64,000 nucleotides of DNA, taken from the NCBI GenBank assembly GCA_039814715.1, contig JBCCAR010000018.1, positions 1-64,000 of the forward strand, given 5' to 3'. This document shows positions 1 through 8,810 of this stretch, piece by piece (positions within the stretch are counted from its first letter, which is position 1; each line of letters begins with the position of its first letter). The position numbers and the translations under genes are program-made. This DNA is from CAKZYD01 sp039814715 (GTDB lineage Bacteria > Pseudomonadota > Alphaproteobacteria > Sphingomonadales > CAKZYD01). Under the pieces are notes generated by a model. It did no database searches. It had not been told where the DNA came from and was given only the letters and a program-made list of their open reading frames with translations.

Positions 1-113
1 TTCAGCGCTTTGACCGCTTGCGTGCCCGAATAATCAAATTCGCAGGCCTGGCCGATGATGATGGGACCGGCCCCGATAAGAAGGATGGAGGAAATATCGT
101 CGCGCCGTGGCAT
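1..113 (-). CDS. carB: Carbamoyl-phosphate synthase large subunit, N-terminal fragment (cut by window edge)
   Basis: Only the first 37 codons are in the window; the rest lies beyond position 1. The reverse strand from the ATG at 111-113 encodes MPRRDDISSILLIGAGPIII followed by GQACEFDYSGTQAVKAL. This is the highly conserved start of the CarB carboxyphosphate domain, with its glycine-rich ATP-grasp preamble. CarB joins bicarbonate, ammonia delivered by CarA, and two ATP into carbamoyl phosphate for pyrimidine and arginine synthesis. carA lies about 2.5 kb upstream on the same strand, so the two subunits are not adjacent here. Identification is firm despite the short length. Confidence 0.93.
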   Translation of the reverse strand, partial: MPRRDDISSILLIGAGPIIIGQACEFDYSGTQAVKAL

Positions 114-306
114 CTTAAGGGCCGTCTCCGCTTGGTGGTTCAAGGGCGGCCCATCGCAGCGCTTATGTCGCTAGTCCGGACCTGCACGGGGATAGCCCAG
201 CGTCCTGCCCGGCGCAAGAGGCGCAGCGCCAAAAACTGTGAATTTCGCAGCAAAAAGGACTCAGCTGGCCGCATGGTGTGCTGTAAGTCGTGCAACCATG
301 TTCGTT

Positions 307-2004
307 TTATGCTGTGGCTGGCCGAATCTCTAACTCGCGCGCTGCAGCCTGGATGGCTTCAAGGCGGGTTTTGAATGTTGTATTATCAGGAAGGCAGTCA
401 TCGACCTCCAGGCCTACCAAGACGTCGTTCACATCGTCGCTAATGCCGGACAGATACACGGTTTTGCCCGAGGCTTTTGCATCACGGCCAATGGTTTCGA
501 CGGCGCGGGCTGCTGAGACGTCTAAAAACGGGACTTTGGAGAAATCTAAGATAATCGCGCTGGTATGCAGTTTTACACGCTCGCGCACCTGGTGACCCAA
601 GTCAGCGGCAGCACCAAAGCTAAGCGGGCCGCCAAAATCAAAGATCGTAATTTTCCCTTTCGACGCTTGGATCAGCGCATCTTCTTGCGGCGTGACGATT
701 TGCGTCTCTTGATCACCAATCGTTTGCAGCTGGCTATCAGCGAGGCGTTTGACAAACGCTAGCGCTGCGAGGGTAACCCCAACCCCCACTGCTGTAATTA
801 AGTCGACAAAGACCGTTAGGCCAAGCACGATCGCCATCAATGCGAGATCCCAGCGCGGGCCTTTGTGGCCGCGCGAAATATACGCAAAATCAATAATGTC
901 GTAGCCGACCTTGATTAAGATGCCAGCGAGGACCGCGTGAGGAATTTGCGAGGCAAGCGGAGCTGCAGCCACGACGATGACGAATAGCACCGCGCTATGC
1001 AGCATTCCTGAAATTTTGGTCGTTCCGCCCGTGCGGATGTTAACGACGGTCCTCATAGTCGCGCCGGCTCCCGGGATGGCGCCAAAAAAGCCGGCAACTG
1101 TATTGCCAATCCCTTGCCCGATCAGTTCTCTATCTGAGTTGTGGCGTGTGCGCGTCATATTGTCGGCCACAAGAGATGTCAGCAGGCTGTCGATTGCGCC
1201 AAGCAACGCTAAAATAAACGCTGCTTCTAAGACGATGAGTGCGGTGTCAGATGAAAAGCCGGGCAGAATGAAATTTGGGAACCCGGTGGGAATATCACCA
1301 AGGATGGGCAGAGCGCCGGGGAAAAAAAGGCTCAAACCTGTGCCAGCCAGGAGCGCCGCAAGCGGGCTTGGAATCCATTTGCCGAGCTTGCTGGGCCAGA
1401 AGAAAATAATGATGAGGGAGAGGAGGCCGATCCCAAAAGCAATGAGATTGGGGTCCATAACAGCGCCAGGGATGGCTGCAAGAGCCGGGATTGTGCCGCC
1501 TCCATCGGGTTCATGGCCGAAAAGGCGCGAAATTTGCAACGCTATGATGATGCAGCCAATGCCGCTCATAAATCCTGAGATGACAGGATAAGGGACGAGC
1601 CGAATATACTGGCCGAAGCGAAACACGCCGAGCAAAATTTGCAGCACACCCGCCAAAACAACGATGGCAAAAACCAAGGCCGGTTCGCCTTGCAAAGAGG
1701 CGTAGACCCCAGCAAACACCACTACCATGGGGCCTGTTGGCCCGGAGACTTGTGTCTCGGTCCCGCCAAAGAGAGCAGCGAAAAACCCGACAAAAATAGC
1801 GCCCCAAAGTCCGGCAATAGGCCCTGCACCAGATGCTTCACCAAAGGCAAGCGCGAGGGGAAGGGCCACAATGCCTGCGGTCAAGCCGCCAAAGACGTCG
1901 CCTTTCAGGTTTGAGATATCAAAAAAAGACGACCGTTGCTTCGTGGCTGTCTCTTGCTGGTTATAGTCTGGACCCGTCGGCGGGTCGGTTTGCGTCACAG
2001 TCAC
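307..2004 (-). CDS. SulP family anion permease with C-terminal STAS domain (possible bicarbonate transporter)
   Basis: 565-residue inner-membrane protein. The N-terminal 430 or so residues are a series of hydrophobic helices with SulP hallmarks (GLTAGIVALPLALAFG near residue 40, SGPTGPMVVV near residue 90). A cytoplasmic STAS domain follows from about residue 450 (TIFDFGGPLSFGAA ... FSKVPFLDVSAARAVE). SulP proteins exchange or co-transport sulfate, bicarbonate or dicarboxylates. The start is a GTG at 2004 with an AGGAG ribosome-binding site at 2011-2015. It overlaps the stop of the upstream carbonic-anhydrase-like ORF (GTGA), which implies translational coupling. Proximity to a carbonic-anhydrase relative and to the bicarbonate-using CarAB suggests bicarbonate as substrate. 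That is inference; the family alone does not decide. Confidence 0.9.
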   Translation of the reverse strand: MTVTQTDPPTGPDYNQQETATKQRSSFFDISNLKGDVFGGLTAGIVALPLALAFGEASGAGPIAGLWGAIFVGFFAALFGGTETQVSGPTGPMVVVFAGVYASLQGEPALVFAIVVLAGVLQILLGVFRFGQYIRLVPYPVISGFMSGIGCIIIALQISRLFGHEPDGGGTIPALAAIPGAVMDPNLIAFGIGLLSLIIIFFWPSKLGKWIPSPLAALLAGTGLSLFFPGALPILGDIPTGFPNFILPGFSSDTALIVLEAAFILALLGAIDSLLTSLVADNMTRTRHNSDRELIGQGIGNTVAGFFGAIPGAGATMRTVVNIRTGGTTKISGMLHSAVLFVIVVAAAPLASQIPHAVLAGILIKVGYDIIDFAYISRGHKGPRWDLALMAIVLGLTVFVDLITAVGVGVTLAALAFVKRLADSQLQTIGDQETQIVTPQEDALIQASKGKITIFDFGGPLSFGAAADLGHQVRERVKLHTSAIILDFSKVPFLDVSAARAVETIGRDAKASGKTVYLSGISDDVNDVLVGLEVDDCLPDNTTFKTRLEAIQAAARELEIRPATA

Positions 2005-2360
2005 GCATGGCTCCTGACGCCGCGCGTCGTTTCGGCCTTAGACCGCTCTGTCAGCGGGCAAAAGATGCTTTCGACTTCAACAGAAAACCGCATCTCTCTC
2101 TTGGGATTGTCGTCGGCCCAGCCATGGCGTTTAATGTCTTTCTTCGCAATGCGCGCGGCAACTGCTGCATGTGTTCGCAAGTGCGCCAGCTGTAGCACCG
2201 CATTTTGCTCAATTGGTGCAGTGTCGCGAACCTCATCGCTCGCATCTGGGTGAAGGGTGTCGACACTTTCAATCGCTGCGCTGGAAGAGCCAAGCCACTC
2301 CTTCATTTCAGGAAAGACATCAGACTGAAATTTTACAACGCCGCTGCCAAAACTAGGCAT
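2001..2360 (-). CDS. Short beta-carbonic-anhydrase-like protein lacking the zinc site
   Basis: 119-residue ORF. Its C-terminal half matches the end of beta-class carbonic anhydrases: QNAVLQLAHLRTHAAV, then IKRHGW, then FCPL, corresponding to ENV-QL-NLQTHPSV, I-LHGW and FVPL in E. coli CynT. Its first residues (VVKFQSDVFPEMK) resemble the family's N-terminal helix (LKFQREAFPKRE). The central part, with the CxDSR and HxxC zinc ligands, is absent; beta-CAs are usually about 200-230 residues. It should therefore be catalytically dead. The gene still has an AAAGGA ribosome-binding site at 2368-2373, an ATG, an open frame, and a 4-nt stop/start overlap with the SulP gene. It is either a decayed gene kept for coupling or a repurposed accessory. 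The family assignment is from memory of CynT. Confidence 0.55.
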   Translation of the reverse strand: MPSFGSGVVKFQSDVFPEMKEWLGSSSAAIESVDTLHPDASDEVRDTAPIEQNAVLQLAHLRTHAAVAARIAKKDIKRHGWADDNPKREMRFSVEVESIFCPLTERSKAETTRGVRSHA

Positions 2361-2494
2361 ATTCTGGTCCTTTCAATACGTCGCCGAACATCAGGTCATG
2401 TCAGGCAAAAGCGCGTGATAAAGGAAGACCAGAGGAACCTTGTCGGGAGAAACATGGACAGTTGACACTGCCGGATGCTTCTGCCGCCTGCCAG

Positions 2495-2566
2495 AACGTC
2501 TTTGCACTTTATCGCGCTTGTTAGATCAGTTCTAAGCTATACTAGGGTGTAGTGAAGTGCAAACAA
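2495..2566 (-). promoter_or_regulatory. Putative promoter and nested operator-like dyads upstream of the CA-like/SulP genes
   Basis: On the reverse strand a TTGTTT (2561-2566) and a TAGTAT (2539-2544) are 16 nt apart and could serve as -35 and -10. Just downstream is the dyad TTAGATCAGTTCTAA at 2521-2535. A second inverted repeat, TTTGCACTT (2501-2509) and AAGTGCAAA (2555-2563), encloses both. The placement suits repressor binding at the start site. The regulator is unknown. Confidence 0.35.
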
Positions 2567-2593
2567 GACTATTACATGCGGCAAAAATATCTA

Positions 2594-3793
2594 TCAGACA
2601 GCGGCAGGCGCTGGCGCCCGCAACGTCATGGCATCCATGAAACGTTCAAACAGATAAAAGCTGTCTTGTGGCCCTGGGCTGGCCTCCGGATGATGCTGTA
2701 CTGAGAAAATCGGTTTGCCTTTCACCCGCAAGCCGCAGAGCGTGCCGTCAAATAACGACCGGTGGGTTTCTTCCAAGGTGCTGGGCAAGCTCTCTCTGCT
2801 GACCATGAAGCCGTGGTTCATGGAGGTGATCTCCACTTTATTCGTGGTTTCATCTTTGACGGGATGATTTGCACCTCGGTGGCCTTGATGCATCTTCTCT
2901 GTCTGTGCGCCAAGGGCGAGGGCGAGGAGTTGATGGCCCAAGCAGATACCAAATATAGGCAAATCAGAAGCAACAAGCTCTTGCAGGATTGGCGTTGCCC
3001 AAGTTGCCGTTGCATGAGGGTCGCCAGGACCATTTGATAAAAAGATGCCGTCTGGCGCCATCGCCAAGATGTCTTTGGCAGGCGTGCGCGCCGGAACAAC
3101 TGTGATGCGCGCGCCAACACTGGCTAAATTGCGCAAGATGTTGCGCTTAACCCCGTAGTCTATGCAGACCACATGCGCTTTTTCATCCGTGAGCGTTCCA
3201 TAGCCGCTGCCAAGCGTCCACTGCGTCTGTGTCCATTCATAAGGCGCGCTGGAGGTCACATCGCCTGTTAGGTCCATTCCTTCAAGGCCGGGAAAGTCCT
3301 TGGCCATGGACGCAGCGCCGTCGGTATCAAGGACGCCATCGGGGGCGTGTACGACGACGCCATTTGGCGCACCGCCGGAGCGGATATGGTGGGTCAGCGC
3401 GCGCGTGTCGATGCCTGTTACGCCCACCAGTCCGACCTCTTCCAGCCAGTCCAAGAGAGGGCTTTCAGCGCGGAAATTCGCTGATGGCGTAATGGGTTGG
3501 CGCAGCACAAGTCCGCGCGCATAGGGCGACGCAGTTTCGTGATCAGCCGCATTGGTGCCTACATTTCCAATATGAGGAAACGTGAAGGTGACGATTTGCG
3601 CGGCATAACTTGGGTCTGTGAGGATTTCCTGGTAGCCCGACATCGCCGTATTGAAGCATATCTCGCCCACCGCCATGCCTGGCTTGCCGATGCCGTAGCC
3701 CTTGAAAACCTTGCCATCTGCAAGGACTAAGGCAGCCGTTGGCTTCAGCGCGGCGTGTTGATCAAACATGGATTGAGGCGGTGTCGTGGACAT
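2594..3793 (-). CDS. carA: Carbamoyl-phosphate synthase small subunit (glutamine amidotransferase)
   Basis: 399 residues from the ATG at 3793, which follows an AGGAGA ribosome-binding site; an open extension further upstream is non-homologous. The N-terminal CPSase small-chain domain begins at about residue 20 (ALVLADGKVFKGYGIG). A class I glutamine amidotransferase domain follows, with nucleophile Cys284 in GICLGHQ and the His-Glu pair in QHHPEASPGP near residue 375. It hydrolyses glutamine and channels ammonia to CarB. carB lies about 2.5 kb downstream on the same strand, beyond the SulP module. The 257-bp gap to the divergent yqeY presumably holds both promoters. Confidence 0.97.
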   Translation of the reverse strand: MSTTPPQSMFDQHAALKPTAALVLADGKVFKGYGIGKPGMAVGEICFNTAMSGYQEILTDPSYAAQIVTFTFPHIGNVGTNAADHETASPYARGLVLRQPITPSANFRAESPLLDWLEEVGLVGVTGIDTRALTHHIRSGGAPNGVVVHAPDGVLDTDGAASMAKDFPGLEGMDLTGDVTSSAPYEWTQTQWTLGSGYGTLTDEKAHVVCIDYGVKRNILRNLASVGARITVVPARTPAKDILAMAPDGIFLSNGPGDPHATATWATPILQELVASDLPIFGICLGHQLLALALGAQTEKMHQGHRGANHPVKDETTNKVEITSMNHGFMVSRESLPSTLEETHRSLFDGTLCGLRVKGKPIFSVQHHPEASPGPQDSFYLFERFMDAMTLRAPAPAAV

Positions 3794-4050
3794 TATAAAA
3801 TAGGTCTCCTTTGCGCAGGGCTGCTGCCGCATTGCAAAGGGGGCAATGGCCTTGTTTTGGGCTTGCAAACACCCAACATGCTGGCTATACCGCCGCGCTC
3901 TTGCATGGCAGCGAATTTCGCTGCAAGCTACGCGATGATACGCGGATAAATCAAGCAAACATGCTCAAATAAACGATAACAAAAAAACTGACTTTTCCCG
4001 TCTACTCAAAAACATAGACGGCTGCAGAGCACTTTAGAAGGAATGGCAGA

Positions 4051-4506
4051 ATGTTGCGCGATGACCTGAAAGAAGCAATGAAAACAGCCATGAAGGCGAA
4101 AGACACGCGGAAATTGACAACGATCCGCTTGATCCTGGCTGCTGTAAAAGACCGTGATATCACCTTGCGGACGTCTGATTCGGCGCCAGATGACGATGCG
4201 ATGATCTTAGATATCTTGAGCAAGATGATCAAACAGCGCCGTGACAGCATTACCGCCTATGAGGAAGGTGGCCGCTGCGAGCTAGCAGAACAGGAGCGCG
4301 CAGAAATCGCCGTGATTGAAGAGTTTATGCCGCGGCAACTTAATGAAGACGAAGTGACCGCAGCGGTCACGGAAGCTATGAGCGCGACGCAGGCACAGGG
4401 CCTGAAAGACATGGGCAAAGTCATGGGCGCCTTGAAGGCGAAATACGCGGGCCAGATGGACTTTGGCAAAGCGGGCGCAGCCGTACGTGCGCAGCTCAGC
4501 GCTTAA
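4051..4506 (+). CDS. yqeY: GatB/YqeY domain protein
   Basis: 151-residue small soluble protein of the YqeY family, which shares the tail domain of the GatB subunit of tRNA-dependent amidotransferase. Family features are the N-terminal LREDLKEAMK-type helix (here LRDDLKEAMKTAMKAKD), the central IKQRRDSITAYEEGGR and EFMPRQL, and the GKVMGALK...G segment near the C terminus. AGAAGGA precedes the ATG. The gene sits just upstream of dnaG, an arrangement often seen in proteobacteria. The molecular role is not established; a link to amidation or charged-tRNA binding is only inferred from GatB. Confidence 0.92.
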   Translation: MLRDDLKEAMKTAMKAKDTRKLTTIRLILAAVKDRDITLRTSDSAPDDDAMILDILSKMIKQRRDSITAYEEGGRCELAEQERAEIAVIEEFMPRQLNEDEVTAAVTEAMSATQAQGLKDMGKVMGALKAKYAGQMDFGKAGAAVRAQLSA

Positions 4507-4534
4507 ACATATGCGAAGGGGGCAATAGCGCACC

Positions 4535-6412
4535 ATGGCTTTCCCGCCAGGCTTTCTTGATGAGCTGCGCGCACGTGTCCCTGTGTCGGAGGTGGTCGCC
4601 CGCTCAGTAAAGCTGGTGAAGCGCGGCCGTGAGCATGAAGGACTATGCCCCTTTCACAATGAAAAGACGCCCTCATTTACCGTCAATGACGACAAAGCAT
4701 TTTACCATTGCTTTGGCTGCGGCGCGCATGGCGATGTCATTAAGTTCCTCATGGAAAATCAAGGCTTGGGGTTTTTAGAGGCTGTCGAGCAGCTGGCGGG
4801 CGAAGCGGGCCTCGAGATGCCTGAACGATCGCCGCGTGACCTTGAAAAAGAACAACAAAGCCGCCGCCTGACGGACCTCATGGAAGATGCCGCGACTTGG
4901 TTTCAAGCGCGCCTCCGTGACGAAAGTGGCCGCGCAGCCCTTGGCTATGTGCAAAAGCGGGCACTGACGACGCAGACGCTCTCAGCCTTCGCGCTTGGAT
5001 ATGGCCCCGATGGGCGCCAACGGTTGCGCCAGGCGATGACCGCAAAAGGCTGGCGCGATAGCGATTTGATTGAAGCGGGGCTGGTTATTCTGCCTGAGGG
5101 GGGAAACGAACCCTATGATCGCTTTCGCGGCCGGCTGATGTTCCCCATTCGTGATGCCAAAGGGCGCTGCATTGCCTTTGGGGGCAGGGCGCTCTCAGCG
5201 GATGCAAAAGCAAAATACTTAAATTCGCCCGAAACGAGCCTCTTTCACAAAGGTCGCACACTTTACAATATCGATAAGGCCCGCAAAGCTGCCTATGATA
5301 GCGGCCAGCTTATTGTTGCCGAAGGATATATGGATGTCATCGCTTTGGTACAGGCTGGTTTTTCAGCCGCTGTTGCGCCTCTGGGAACAGCCCTCACGGA
5401 AGATCAGATTACGCTGCTATGGCGCATGGTCGATGAGCCTATCTTGTGTTTTGATGGTGACCGTGCGGGCCGCAAAGCAGCGCAGCGAGGCCTTGAGCGG
5501 GCTTTGCCGCTTTTAAAACCTGGAAAATCACTCCGCTTTGCCATGCTGCCGCAAGGCAAAGACCCTGATGACCTGATCCAGGCGGAAGGCAAGGGCGCGA
5601 TGGCGGCGGTGCTAGAGGCTAGCCAGCCATTATCCGCCTTGCTGTGGGATACGCTAGTTGAAAGCGGGGATACATCGACACCAGAACGCCGTGCTGCGAT
5701 GCAAAAATCAGCCATGGACATCGCTGGAACCATTGAAGATCAAAGTGTGCGCAGTTTCTACCAAAGCGACCTACGCGCACGGCTGAAGACACTATTTTAT
5801 GGAGATCGCAATACCGGCTTTTCTGCATCAAGTCGCCGGCCAGGGGGCGGCCGGGCGTGGGCGCCGCCGCCAAAGGCGAGTTCTTTTTTAAAATCTTCGC
5901 CGCTGGCCCAAAGCGATTCGGTCACAAATGTGGGTGAAATCATCGTCCTTACTACAATTTTAAACCATCCCAGCTTAGTTGTTAGCCATTTGGAAACGCT
6001 AGCAAACCTTAATTGTGCCCGAAAAGACATACATTCTGCCCTCGAATCAGTTTTGGATGCCGCGCCGACGTTAGAAGGACTTGATTCGCAGACGCAGAAG
6101 AACACATTAAGAGAATGCATGCCGACGCGCCTGGTTAGCGAGGTCGATCGCGATATATTTGTGCGATCTTTATCCTTCACGCGCCCCGGGGCGGAGCTAT
6201 GGCAGGCAGAGGCGGGGTTGACACATACCTTGTCAATGCTGCGCCGGGTGACGGATTTGGAGGAAGAATGCCGCGTTGCGGAACTTGAAGCCGAAAAGGG
6301 CGATATGCGGGCCTTGGAACGATGGAAAGGGCTGCGCGCGCAATTGGCACAACATAATAAGGACCTGTCGAATTTTGATCGCGGATTAGAAAATGGCCTG
6401 GCTGGCCAATAA
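4535..6412 (+). CDS. dnaG: DNA primase
   Basis: 625 residues. The N-terminal CHC2 zinc-binding domain is clear (CPFHNEKTPSF near residue 38, then HCFGCGAHGD near residue 60). Next comes the RNA-polymerase catalytic core with YLNSPET and a TOPRIM domain (VAEGYMDVIAL near residue 260, FDGDRAGRKAA near residue 305). The C-terminal third is less conserved and should hold the DnaB-interacting region. DnaG makes RNA primers for lagging-strand synthesis. It sits between yqeY and rpoD, matching the classical macromolecular-synthesis gene order. Length is normal for the family. Confidence 0.97.
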   Translation: MAFPPGFLDELRARVPVSEVVARSVKLVKRGREHEGLCPFHNEKTPSFTVNDDKAFYHCFGCGAHGDVIKFLMENQGLGFLEAVEQLAGEAGLEMPERSPRDLEKEQQSRRLTDLMEDAATWFQARLRDESGRAALGYVQKRALTTQTLSAFALGYGPDGRQRLRQAMTAKGWRDSDLIEAGLVILPEGGNEPYDRFRGRLMFPIRDAKGRCIAFGGRALSADAKAKYLNSPETSLFHKGRTLYNIDKARKAAYDSGQLIVAEGYMDVIALVQAGFSAAVAPLGTALTEDQITLLWRMVDEPILCFDGDRAGRKAAQRGLERALPLLKPGKSLRFAMLPQGKDPDDLIQAEGKGAMAAVLEASQPLSALLWDTLVESGDTSTPERRAAMQKSAMDIAGTIEDQSVRSFYQSDLRARLKTLFYGDRNTGFSASSRRPGGGRAWAPPPKASSFLKSSPLAQSDSVTNVGEIIVLTTILNHPSLVVSHLETLANLNCARKDIHSALESVLDAAPTLEGLDSQTQKNTLRECMPTRLVSEVDRDIFVRSLSFTRPGAELWQAEAGLTHTLSMLRRVTDLEEECRVAELEAEKGDMRALERWKGLRAQLAQHNKDLSNFDRGLENGLAGQ

Positions 6413-6465
6413 ATCGCGCCTTTAAAGATGGCAGAGACAACAAGACGTTAAGGAATAAAGCGACG

Positions 6466-8541
6466 ATGGCCACCAAAAAATCTCAGGTGATGCAAGCAGA
6501 TACAGACGGCGAAGAGGGCGGGGATTCGCCTGTGCTCGATATGTCTGAAGCGGGCGTGCGCACAATGATCGCCAAGGCCAAAGAGGTCGGCTACATCACA
6601 TATGATGATTTGAATAAGGCCCTGCCGCAGGACCAGATGTCATCCGATCAGATTGAAGACATCATGTCCACCATGTCGGAAATGGGCATTAATGTCGTTG
6701 AGTCCGCCGAGGACGAGGAAAGCTCGCCCGCAAAGGTGGCCAAAACCAAAACAACGAAAAAAACCAAAGCTGAAGCCAAAAGCAAAACCAAAAAAGACGA
6801 CGATGGCGAAGACGACGAGAGCGAAGATGATCGCCGCGATGAGAAGTTTGAGACCAGTAAAAAGAGCGATCTAGAACGTACGGATGACCCGGTGCGGATG
6901 TATCTGCGCGAAATGGGTACTGTCGAATTGCTCAGCCGGGAAGGCGAGATTGCGATCGCCAAGCGCATTGAAGCTGGCCGGGAGACGATGATTGACGGGC
7001 TATGCGAAAGCCCAATCACTTTTGATTCCATCATCAGTTGGAGTCAGGCCCTTGCCAATGGCGAGATGCTGCTGCGCGAAATTATTGATTTAGACGCGAC
7101 CCTTGGCAAAGAGGTCGCTGCAGCGCAAAGCGTGAAGGAAGAAGAAGAGGCTGCAGAAGAGAAGACTGAGGGTGAAACTGAAAACGCAGCCGATGAGAAT
7201 GCTGAAGACGAAGACGGCGAAACCACCGAAAATGACGGTGACAGCGACGATGATGACGATGATGATGACGAAAACACCATGTCGCTCGCGGCCATGGAAG
7301 AACATCTCACGCCCGATGCGATTGCCAAGTTCGACAAAATTACCGATGTCTACAAGAAGTACGCGAAGGTTCAGCAAGCGCGCTTAGAAGCTGCTGCCGC
7401 CAATAAAAGCCTGCCCACCGCGCAGGAAAACCGGTTTTGGAAACTTAAGCATGAGCTGACAGAGCTCATCAAAGACATGCATTTCCACAATAACCGCATT
7501 GAGCAGATGGTCGATCAGCTTTATGGGCTCAACAAGCGCCTTACCTCACTGAGCGGGCATTTGCTGCGTTTGGCGGAAAGTAACCGCGTGAATCGGCGCG
7601 CATTTCTAGAGCACTATCTCGGCAATGAGTTAGAGCCTGGCTGGAACGAACGGGTGGCCAAGCTTGGTAAGAACTGGGGCAACTTCATTGATAAAGAAGG
7701 TGAACAGGTCACCAATATTCGCGATCAAATTGCCGAGATTGCAGAGAAATCAGGTCTACGCCTCAACGAATTCCGCCGCATCGTGTCCACCGTGCAAAAA
7801 GGCGAACGAGAAGCGCGGATTGCCAAGAAGGAAATGGTCGAAGCCAATCTGCGTTTGGTGATTTCCATTGCGAAGAAATACACCAATCGCGGCCTGCAAT
7901 TCCTTGATCTCATTCAGGAAGGCAATATCGGCCTTATGAAGGCGGTGGATAAGTTCGAATATCGCCGCGGCTATAAATTTTCAACCTATGCCACATGGTG
8001 GATTAGGCAGGCGATTACCCGCTCCATCGCGGACCAAGCGCGCACGATCCGTATTCCGGTGCATATGATTGAGACAATCAATAAGTTGGTGCGTACCTCG
8101 CGTCAGATGCTGCACGAGATTGGCCGCGAAGCGACGCCGGAAGAACTGGCCGAACGCTTGTCCATGCCACTAGATAAAGTGCGCAAGGTGATGAAGATCG
8201 CCAAGGAGCCGATTTCACTGGAAACGCCAATTGGTGACGAAGAAGACAGCCATCTGGGTGATTTCATCGAGGATAAGAACGCGGTTCTGCCAGTGGACGC
8301 GGCCATTCACTCCAACCTGCGCGAAACAACGACGCGGGTTCTGGCATCGCTGACTGCGCGCGAAGAACGGGTGTTGCGCATGCGCTTCGGCATTGGCATG
8401 AATACGGACCACACGCTGGAAGAAGTCGGCCAGCAATTTTCCGTGACGCGCGAGCGTATCCGCCAGATTGAAGCGAAAGCGCTGCGCAAGCTCAAGCATC
8501 CAAGCCGTAGCCGTAAATTGCGTAGCTTTTTGGATACGTAG
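6466..8541 (+). CDS. rpoD: RNA polymerase primary sigma factor (sigma-70)
   Basis: 691 residues. A region 1.1-like N terminus is followed by a Lys/Asp/Glu-rich linker (about residues 85-130), region 1.2 (DDPVRMYLREMG), and a non-conserved insert with a very acidic stretch (about residues 220-270, ending in a run of nine aspartates and glutamates). Region 2 contains NLRLVISIAKKYTNRGLQFL and YATWWIRQAITRSIADQ. The region 4 helix-turn-helix is VTRERIRQIEAKALRKL. This is the housekeeping sigma factor recognising -35/-10 promoters. It starts 53 bp after dnaG, with AAGGA upstream of the ATG. The low-complexity acidic insert is longer and more extreme than the conserved parts would require. Confidence 0.97.
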   Translation: MATKKSQVMQADTDGEEGGDSPVLDMSEAGVRTMIAKAKEVGYITYDDLNKALPQDQMSSDQIEDIMSTMSEMGINVVESAEDEESSPAKVAKTKTTKKTKAEAKSKTKKDDDGEDDESEDDRRDEKFETSKKSDLERTDDPVRMYLREMGTVELLSREGEIAIAKRIEAGRETMIDGLCESPITFDSIISWSQALANGEMLLREIIDLDATLGKEVAAAQSVKEEEEAAEEKTEGETENAADENAEDEDGETTENDGDSDDDDDDDDENTMSLAAMEEHLTPDAIAKFDKITDVYKKYAKVQQARLEAAAANKSLPTAQENRFWKLKHELTELIKDMHFHNNRIEQMVDQLYGLNKRLTSLSGHLLRLAESNRVNRRAFLEHYLGNELEPGWNERVAKLGKNWGNFIDKEGEQVTNIRDQIAEIAEKSGLRLNEFRRIVSTVQKGEREARIAKKEMVEANLRLVISIAKKYTNRGLQFLDLIQEGNIGLMKAVDKFEYRRGYKFSTYATWWIRQAITRSIADQARTIRIPVHMIETINKLVRTSRQMLHEIGREATPEELAERLSMPLDKVRKVMKIAKEPISLETPIGDEEDSHLGDFIEDKNAVLPVDAAIHSNLRETTTRVLASLTAREERVLRMRFGIGMNTDHTLEEVGQQFSVTRERIRQIEAKALRKLKHPSRSRKLRSFLDT

Positions 8542-8560
8542 AGGTTGGCGGCGCCAAAAA

Positions 8561-8770
8561 AATGCTGAATGAAGTTCAGCATGACGATGGCTGAGAGCCC
8601 TTCCCCGTCATTGCGAACGCATGTGAGGCAGTCCAGGTTGTTTCGGCCAGAGAGCTGCTGGATCGCCGCGCTTCGCTCGAGATGACATTTGCGTTCGCCC
8701 CTTCCCCGGCCTTGAGCCGGGGTCTAGTCTGTCCCCTTGAGCCGCTGGGTCCCGGATCAAGCCCGGGACT
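8561..8770. repeat. Mosaic of dispersed palindromic repeats downstream of rpoD
   Basis: Non-coding patch made of several stem-loops: ATGCTGAA/TTCAGCAT at 8562-8582; a long imperfect palindrome from CGTCATTGCGAACGC (8606) to CGCTTCGCTCGAGATGAC (8686); CCCCGGC-CTTGA-GCCGGGG at 8704-8722; and GTCCCGG-ATCAAG-CCCGGGAC at 8749-8769. These resemble families of short dispersed repeats seen many times in alphaproteobacterial genomes. No coding potential is evident. Confidence 0.6.
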
Positions 8771-8810
8771 GAGGGCAAGGCAATGGCAGCCCCGTCCCAA
8801 AGGTGGATCT

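Noticed and set aside
977..1591. 204-codon open frame antisense to the SulP gene
   Set aside because: The SulP reading on the other strand is strongly supported by motifs; the antisense product is Arg/Pro/Ser-rich with no domain and no ribosome-binding site.
7128..7290. Tandem repeat in rpoD (GATGAC-rich)
   Set aside because: The DNA repetitiveness follows from Asp/Glu codons in an acidic protein segment; no independent repeat unit.
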